Assembly (NCBI GenBank): GCA_019649035.1
Contig: BMAT01013948.1
Coordinates: 246,811-304,008 of the forward strand
Length of the DNA: 57,198 nucleotides
Source: Elysia marginata
Taxonomy: Eukaryota; Mollusca; Gastropoda; Plakobranchidae
Direction: 5' to 3'
Shown here in pieces: positions 42,501-49,101 of this stretch (position 1 is its first letter; every line of letters starts with the position of its first letter). The position numbers and the translations under genes are program-made. The notes below the pieces were generated by a model that was not told the DNA's origin, searched no databases, and saw nothing but the letters and a program-made list of their open reading frames with translations.

Positions 42501-45500
42501 AAACTAGGGAGTTTCTATTCCTATTACTTTCAGACTTTATAAAAACACTAATCTAAAATTTTGTTGTAAAATATTGCTTGGTAATATATCTTTGAAGCTA
42601 ATGTCTAATGTGAAGGTGTTCAATAAAATAAAGAAAAAAAATGCAATCTTTCATAAACAAGTTAAAGAATAGGCATAGCAATAAAATGTGCATTCAAATA
42701 ACTTCCCTTTTCACACATTACAGATAATTTTGTGGTGAGAGAGGATGCCAGTGAGAAGAACTGCGAAGTTGTACTGGACAAAGCTCTTGACAGAGAAGCT
42801 GAAGATAGGTACAGGCTTAAGGTGTCCGTAGAGGAAAAGCAGTCATCCAATAGAAGAAAGAGACAAGCATCACAACAGGGAAACACCTATAAATACAGTG
42901 AGTGAACAATAAGTGCATGATTGTTGCAACATATTCTGCATTCATATTATGTTGGGGTTTGTTTGTTTTTTTTTTGGTTTTTACAAAGGCAGAAAATACA
43001 ATTTAATTCTGGCAAGTTTATGCTAGCTGATCTATCTACAGAAGATTGCTTTTGTGTGAGCCAATCTGTTTTAGTGACTTTGCTGCAATCTGAATGTGTC
43101 TAAGAAACTTGGGCAACGCCTATACTATTGTGTTATTGTTGTAAATCTTCCACATCACAGCCAATTGGACCTATTTAGATGATTGAAAGATTTTAAAGGT
43201 ATGAAATTAGCAGTGGAGAGAAGTAGGTTTTTTGGTGGAAATGCCTGAAATGTCTGCCTTTAGTATGATTCAAACCTTCAACTTATAGATGCTTCGGCAC
43301 CCACTGCCTTGCCTCTTAGAGAAACATAGTTTATACCATGTCACCACTATGCTCCTTTAAAAAGGACTTTCATGGCGAAGGTCCTGGCATAGCCTCTCTA
43401 AGTGACTCGTTTACTTGAACGGTAAAATCCAAATCGCACCAAAGTTTAAATCAGGAAGCACACCAACACTAAGCCATAAACAACAAACACAGAGAACAAG
43501 CGATAACATTTAAGGTATGCCTCATATGAATTATAGATCTAGAGATCAGAATAAATAGTGGGGGCAGCCACTGCCACATTTAGATTAAATTATAAATGTT
43601 GTGATCATGGTTTAATGTATCAACTGTATTGCTCTGAATTGCTTCTAGAAATTTAAAAAAAAACTAAGAAGGCTAACAAAAACGCTTGCTTTTTTGCTTA
43701 TATTTATTCTATTTTAGTGCCACTAATATTTTTGTGAAGATTTGAGAATCATCAGTTTGCATATTGCATACTTTTTGACCATTCTAATCATGTGTGACAT
43801 TACATACTTGTAGATGGACAGGACAATCTTCTAATCTTTGAGATGGCAAATTTTTAACATTGACAAATTTTTGTTACTATTTAAATAGTTGTTCTCTGAA
43901 ATTGTTGGGGTTTTTTTCATAAATGATATTAATATGACCACAAAAAAGCGATGCTTCAGCCCTGACACTGTGAATACATTTTGGTACAAGGATTTATTTC
44001 TTTTCTACTGATTTATTGCGTTATTTTTCATTCACCATTCTTCTGACTGCCACAGTGCCATTCTTATGAGTGCCACATTTATATTTAGTTCAGTTTAAAT
44101 TATTTGGCCACAGTAAGATGAATTTATATTATGAAAAATAAAGGCTGCTCACTGTTGGGGTTTGATTTTTTTTTTTGGGGGGGGGGGAGAGGGGAATTTA
44201 AAGCTAGGAGAGGGGTGTAATTGTAAGTGGTGAGCAGCGCATAGAGTTTGCTCAAAATGAAGTCAAAAAGAAAATGCTTGCCTTACTTGAATTGGTACCA
44301 ATAATCTGGTTGAGAGAATGTACAGTATTTGTTCCCCATTGTAAATGTTCTTTGTATTTACTTTATTATTAATAACCCAGATGTATGGAAACAAACAGAG
44401 GTCATTATTGACGTTCTGGATGCAAATGACAATGCTCCTCAATGGAAACTGGAGAAATATCCTCCAAATACTGTACCAACTGAGATCTTCATAACGGCCA
44501 TCACTGTAGAGGCTCCAGCCAACACACCAATCACACAATACACTGTAAGGTTCAGGTTTCTCTTAAGTAGTACGCTGCAAGACCAAGACACACTACTGTC
44601 CCCTGTTTCCCGCCTTTGCTTTCTCCTGCCTTGATACTGAAAGACCTGCTTTATTTTTGTATTTTTAGAGTTTTGGGTAAAATTTACAGCTTAACCTTTT
44701 TTTTTCCATGAAGGCAGTGCAAAATATATTGTTCAAACTTTAAACTGACCCTTTGTAGATGAACTTTTTAGCTTATTTTTGTCGAACCTTATTTATTATG
44801 AATTACATTGATACCTTTTTTTTTTTTGCTTTGGTGACATGTCATTTTTGTTTACTTCAAATGCACATTTTATTCTAAAGTTTTACTCTTTTTTTTTTTT
44901 TTTGTCTTTTCCTACAAATTCAGGCCACTGACATAGATCTCAATGAAAATGGGGAAGTGCGCTATACTATAAACGAGCCAGACAATCCACCGCCTTTTAT
45001 CATTGACAATTTGGATGGACTTCTCTCTACCACGGTGGAATTTCCTGATGCTGACAAGAGTAATAGAATGCTACCTTACGAGCTTAAACTTATTGCACAT
45101 GACCGCAGTAGAGACGAGCCATTCCAGTCTACAGAGATCAATTGTTATGTAAGTGGACATTGATATTTGAATTGAATGGATGAAGTGAATGAAAACTGGC
45201 AATTTGTTAAATATCTGGTCTGGTGGCAAAACCCATAGGTAGTGTTTTTTAAAAAAAATCAAATACATTTGGTTTGCAAGTCTTCCGAACAGAGTTAAAT
45301 TTGTTTCTTTTACAGTTTGCTTATAAAAGTTGTAAGGACAGCTTATGAAGGTTTTACTTTAAACTTTTTTTCTGCAGGTCAATCTGATCCGAGAAACTAA
45401 TCGATTCATTCTGGTTGTGAAAAACAAACTCATGAATGAAGTTGTGGACCAAAGGGAAAAGTACAGACTGTAAGTAAACCCACACATACACACCAAAAAA

Positions 45501-45626
45501 CAAATAAAATCATTTCATTGAATCATCATTTATCTTGTCGCTAGACCCATTTTTTCAATACAATTTACAAACAAATCTCCGTTCTGCCATAAGATAACCT
45601 AACTCTCTCCCTTTCTCTTTGTCTTA

Positions 45627-45684
<58 letters not shown>

Positions 45685-48600
45685 GCCTGTTTGACTATAC
45701 ATCTTGGTAATGTAGCTCGTAAGACTACAAATTTACAAATAAAAATATCTAATAGAGTGGACTGTCGATTGTAGCTAAAACAAAGAAAGTCATTACAAAG
45801 TGAAACCTTTTTTTTAGTTTAAATAATGACGTCCTACCATTATTAGATCTATATTATTAGCACCTACAATATTGCCTACAATAAAAATTACAAGACATTA
45901 TACTCACTAGCAGCATCCAAGCACAAATCTGCTCAATCGGTACAGCATGCTGACAAAGTTAGTACCGCAAAGCGCTCAGGGTTGATTTACAGATCGTCTC
46001 TTGATACGTGCACATCCGAGAGCTGGATCCAGATTATTTAGCTTTGAAATCGCACACTATATATTGAGCTATGGAACAAAGATTTCCTTAGACCTACCCA
46101 TTTAAAAGATAAATATCTCCCTAGATGTGAGCCCTAATTAGTATTTTGTGCAAAATCCATCTAATTTGACCACAAAAGCACCTAGTTTACCCGTATCAAT
46201 CCTCAGAAGTTGACAACCTGTTTGATAAAAATCTTCCTACATGACAGTACTGTTCATTTAACACAAACAAAGTGTACAGTAATGTTTGCAACATATAGAA
46301 AACCTATGGTTTACACTGATTTTTAACAATTCAGTACCCGTAGACGATATAGGAGGAGTGTTTCTCGGGCAACCTAACCACAAAGTAGTTCGTTGTTCAA
46401 AGACAATCGTCTTCCATTCCAAAGAAATCTTAATTTCTTGTATCCATCAGCCCATCATAACAAACTATTTCCAAGCAGTGAAACCCATGCGCGTCTACAT
46501 TACAAAAGATGCCTCTTGCATATAACGAGCGAGACACTGGCATGAGAGACTAGGCGTCCTCCTCTTACAGTCATAATTTTAGTAACATATATATCTACAG
46601 AAGAGCTCGCTATGGGGGCCTATAAGATCAAGTTCCGCATAACATATTTGTGGTCAATTTTCACCCTAACATAGAGCGTTCTAACCTTCATCATACATGA
46701 ACAGAGTAAAACTTGTCAGTTCACATCTGCTTTTCAATCCAAAAAGTTGCGTTTATTTTAAAAAATTATTCTTTACTTTTTCTGTTTCAGAGCTCTCCAA
46801 GAGGCTATAAATGAAGTGGTTATAATCGAACGCATTGAGGCTAAAAGAGTTGATGTCAATGGAGAAATTGATGTTGAACTTACATCGTAAGTTTATATTG
46901 CATGCCTTGGCCCACAACCCTCTGTTCATGTTTGTTTTGTTTTTTTAAGGCTAATTGCAAAATCTGCTTTAAGTCTGTGGAATATCAAGTTGTTTTTAGC
47001 TTGTCTTAGACTTATCAAGTTCATTGCTTTTTTTTTTTCAATTAATGTTTGTTTTTTAAAGTAATTTTTTTTTTGTTTTTAGTATGAATTTTAGCTCTGC
47101 AGTCATTGTTTTTAAATGACTTGAATAAGATAAAATTTATAGTTTTACTTTATCATTATAATACATGTATTTACTTGTAGCCTAAATCAAGTTCATATTT
47201 TTTATCCCTAATTCAGATCTAAAATAGTTGTTATGTTTATTAACAGGACTGATGTTACTTTTGTTGTTGCAAGAAAGACAACCCCTTATACATTGTATGC
47301 CAGCACAGATGAATTTGCTAAAAACAAGTAGGTGTAATTCTTCTATCATTCTCTCCATTTTTTGTGTGTGTTTGTTTTGTTGGGTTATTTTTCTTTTTCT
47401 TTATATTACATCCTTTGTTCCTGTCATTAATCCATTAATCTCTTGTTTTTTGTTGTTTCTTTTTTTGTGCCAAACAAAGTTCTCATTTTCACTCTTTATA
47501 TAGACCTTTCTACTCTTTTATTTCTGTCTTTCACTAACTAGCCTGAAATACCTCTCTACATCCTCTACATCTCTCTATACCTCTCGGTCTAAGTTATACC
47601 CTTTTATTGGGTGGCCCCCCAAAAATGTGCCTAACTTCGGAGTACCATATCTCTTACAGTCTATGTGCAGTTGTTGTATAATTTCCGTATATGATGAATC
47701 AACTATTGCTAAAATAATACGCCGAATATCAACAAAATCCATTGATAAATAAGGAAACGACAGATATTTAAAACAAGTTACCAAAACTCTAGAAAATCAA
47801 ACATCGACCTCCTCACCAAAGCTGTTTTGCAATCCGCGCTGCGGACCCCAAGAGCCCAATGACGCACTGTACAAAGAATTGTAAAAAGGGATCTGAAGTT
47901 AAAGGCCTACAAAAGAATTCAGACTAGCAGAAAAACTGAGAATGTGAAAGAGAAAAGAAGTCTTTAATCGCAGCACTTTCTGAACAGATTTACGGATGGA
48001 GATGTCAAGCAAATTGTCTTCACAGGTAAAAAAAACCACAGAAATAGCCAAAAATAGTCAAAATGGCATTGTTTACTTTACCTAAGAAAGAAGTCGGACA
48101 TCCTTCTGCAACAGTTTTACCATGAAACAAATCTGTTTTTGCAGAAAGTTATGGTTTCTGCTTGCAAGTGGCGGAATGGCAAAACAGAGATGGTTTTTCT
48201 TGATTTGAAAACTTTGAAGGTCAATTTAAAGAATTACACCTCTGTGCTTAAACAAAAAACTACTTCTCTCATGTCACAATCTTTATCCTCAAGGTGACTT
48301 TATTATGCAACAAGACGTTTCTGCTTCACACACAAGTCGTGTAACCTAAAATTTCTCATAGATCAAGGAGTCGATTTTTCTCATCATATGTTTGAGTGTC
48401 TGCTGTTCTTGAATTTTATTTATGAGTGATTTATTGTTTAAGCTTCATTCAGGACTATTTCATTTGATTACCTTGCCCCCTAAAATATCCAGGTTATTCT
48501 TCTAAAGAACCACAGTTTTGTTGCTTCCCAATGTTTTCTGTGTTTGTTTCACATCCACACAATAGGATATGCTTCCATTTTCTGAGAGGCCATTTCAGCC

Positions 48601-49015
48601 TTGTGTCATTCTTGATTACATTCAAACAAAATACAGAATCAAATTTGATTTGTAACTAGATCTTACTCTTTTGACCAATGCTGCCCCTTTGTTTGCTCAC
48701 CTCTCTGCTTTCCTTTCTTCACTCTGTTTTTGTTACATTATGCCATACGCTATATACCCCTATACTGTTGCCTCCCTCTCTATCTTTCCCATTCCTGTCA
48801 CAACTAAGCAAAATGTCACATTCCAAACTTACATTGCACGCCATTCTTCTGTCTGTCTATCCTTACCCTTTTTTCTCTCAACACCCTCCTTTCCCCTATT
48901 CTTTCTTTTCCCTTCAACTATTCTATCTTTTACCTTTCTTCTTACTTTCTCCCTTTCCTTATTTCCTTGTACTCTCAGTGTCTTTACCCCACTTCCCTTA
49001 CTCTGTCTCTGTACG

Positions 49016-49101
<86 letters not shown>

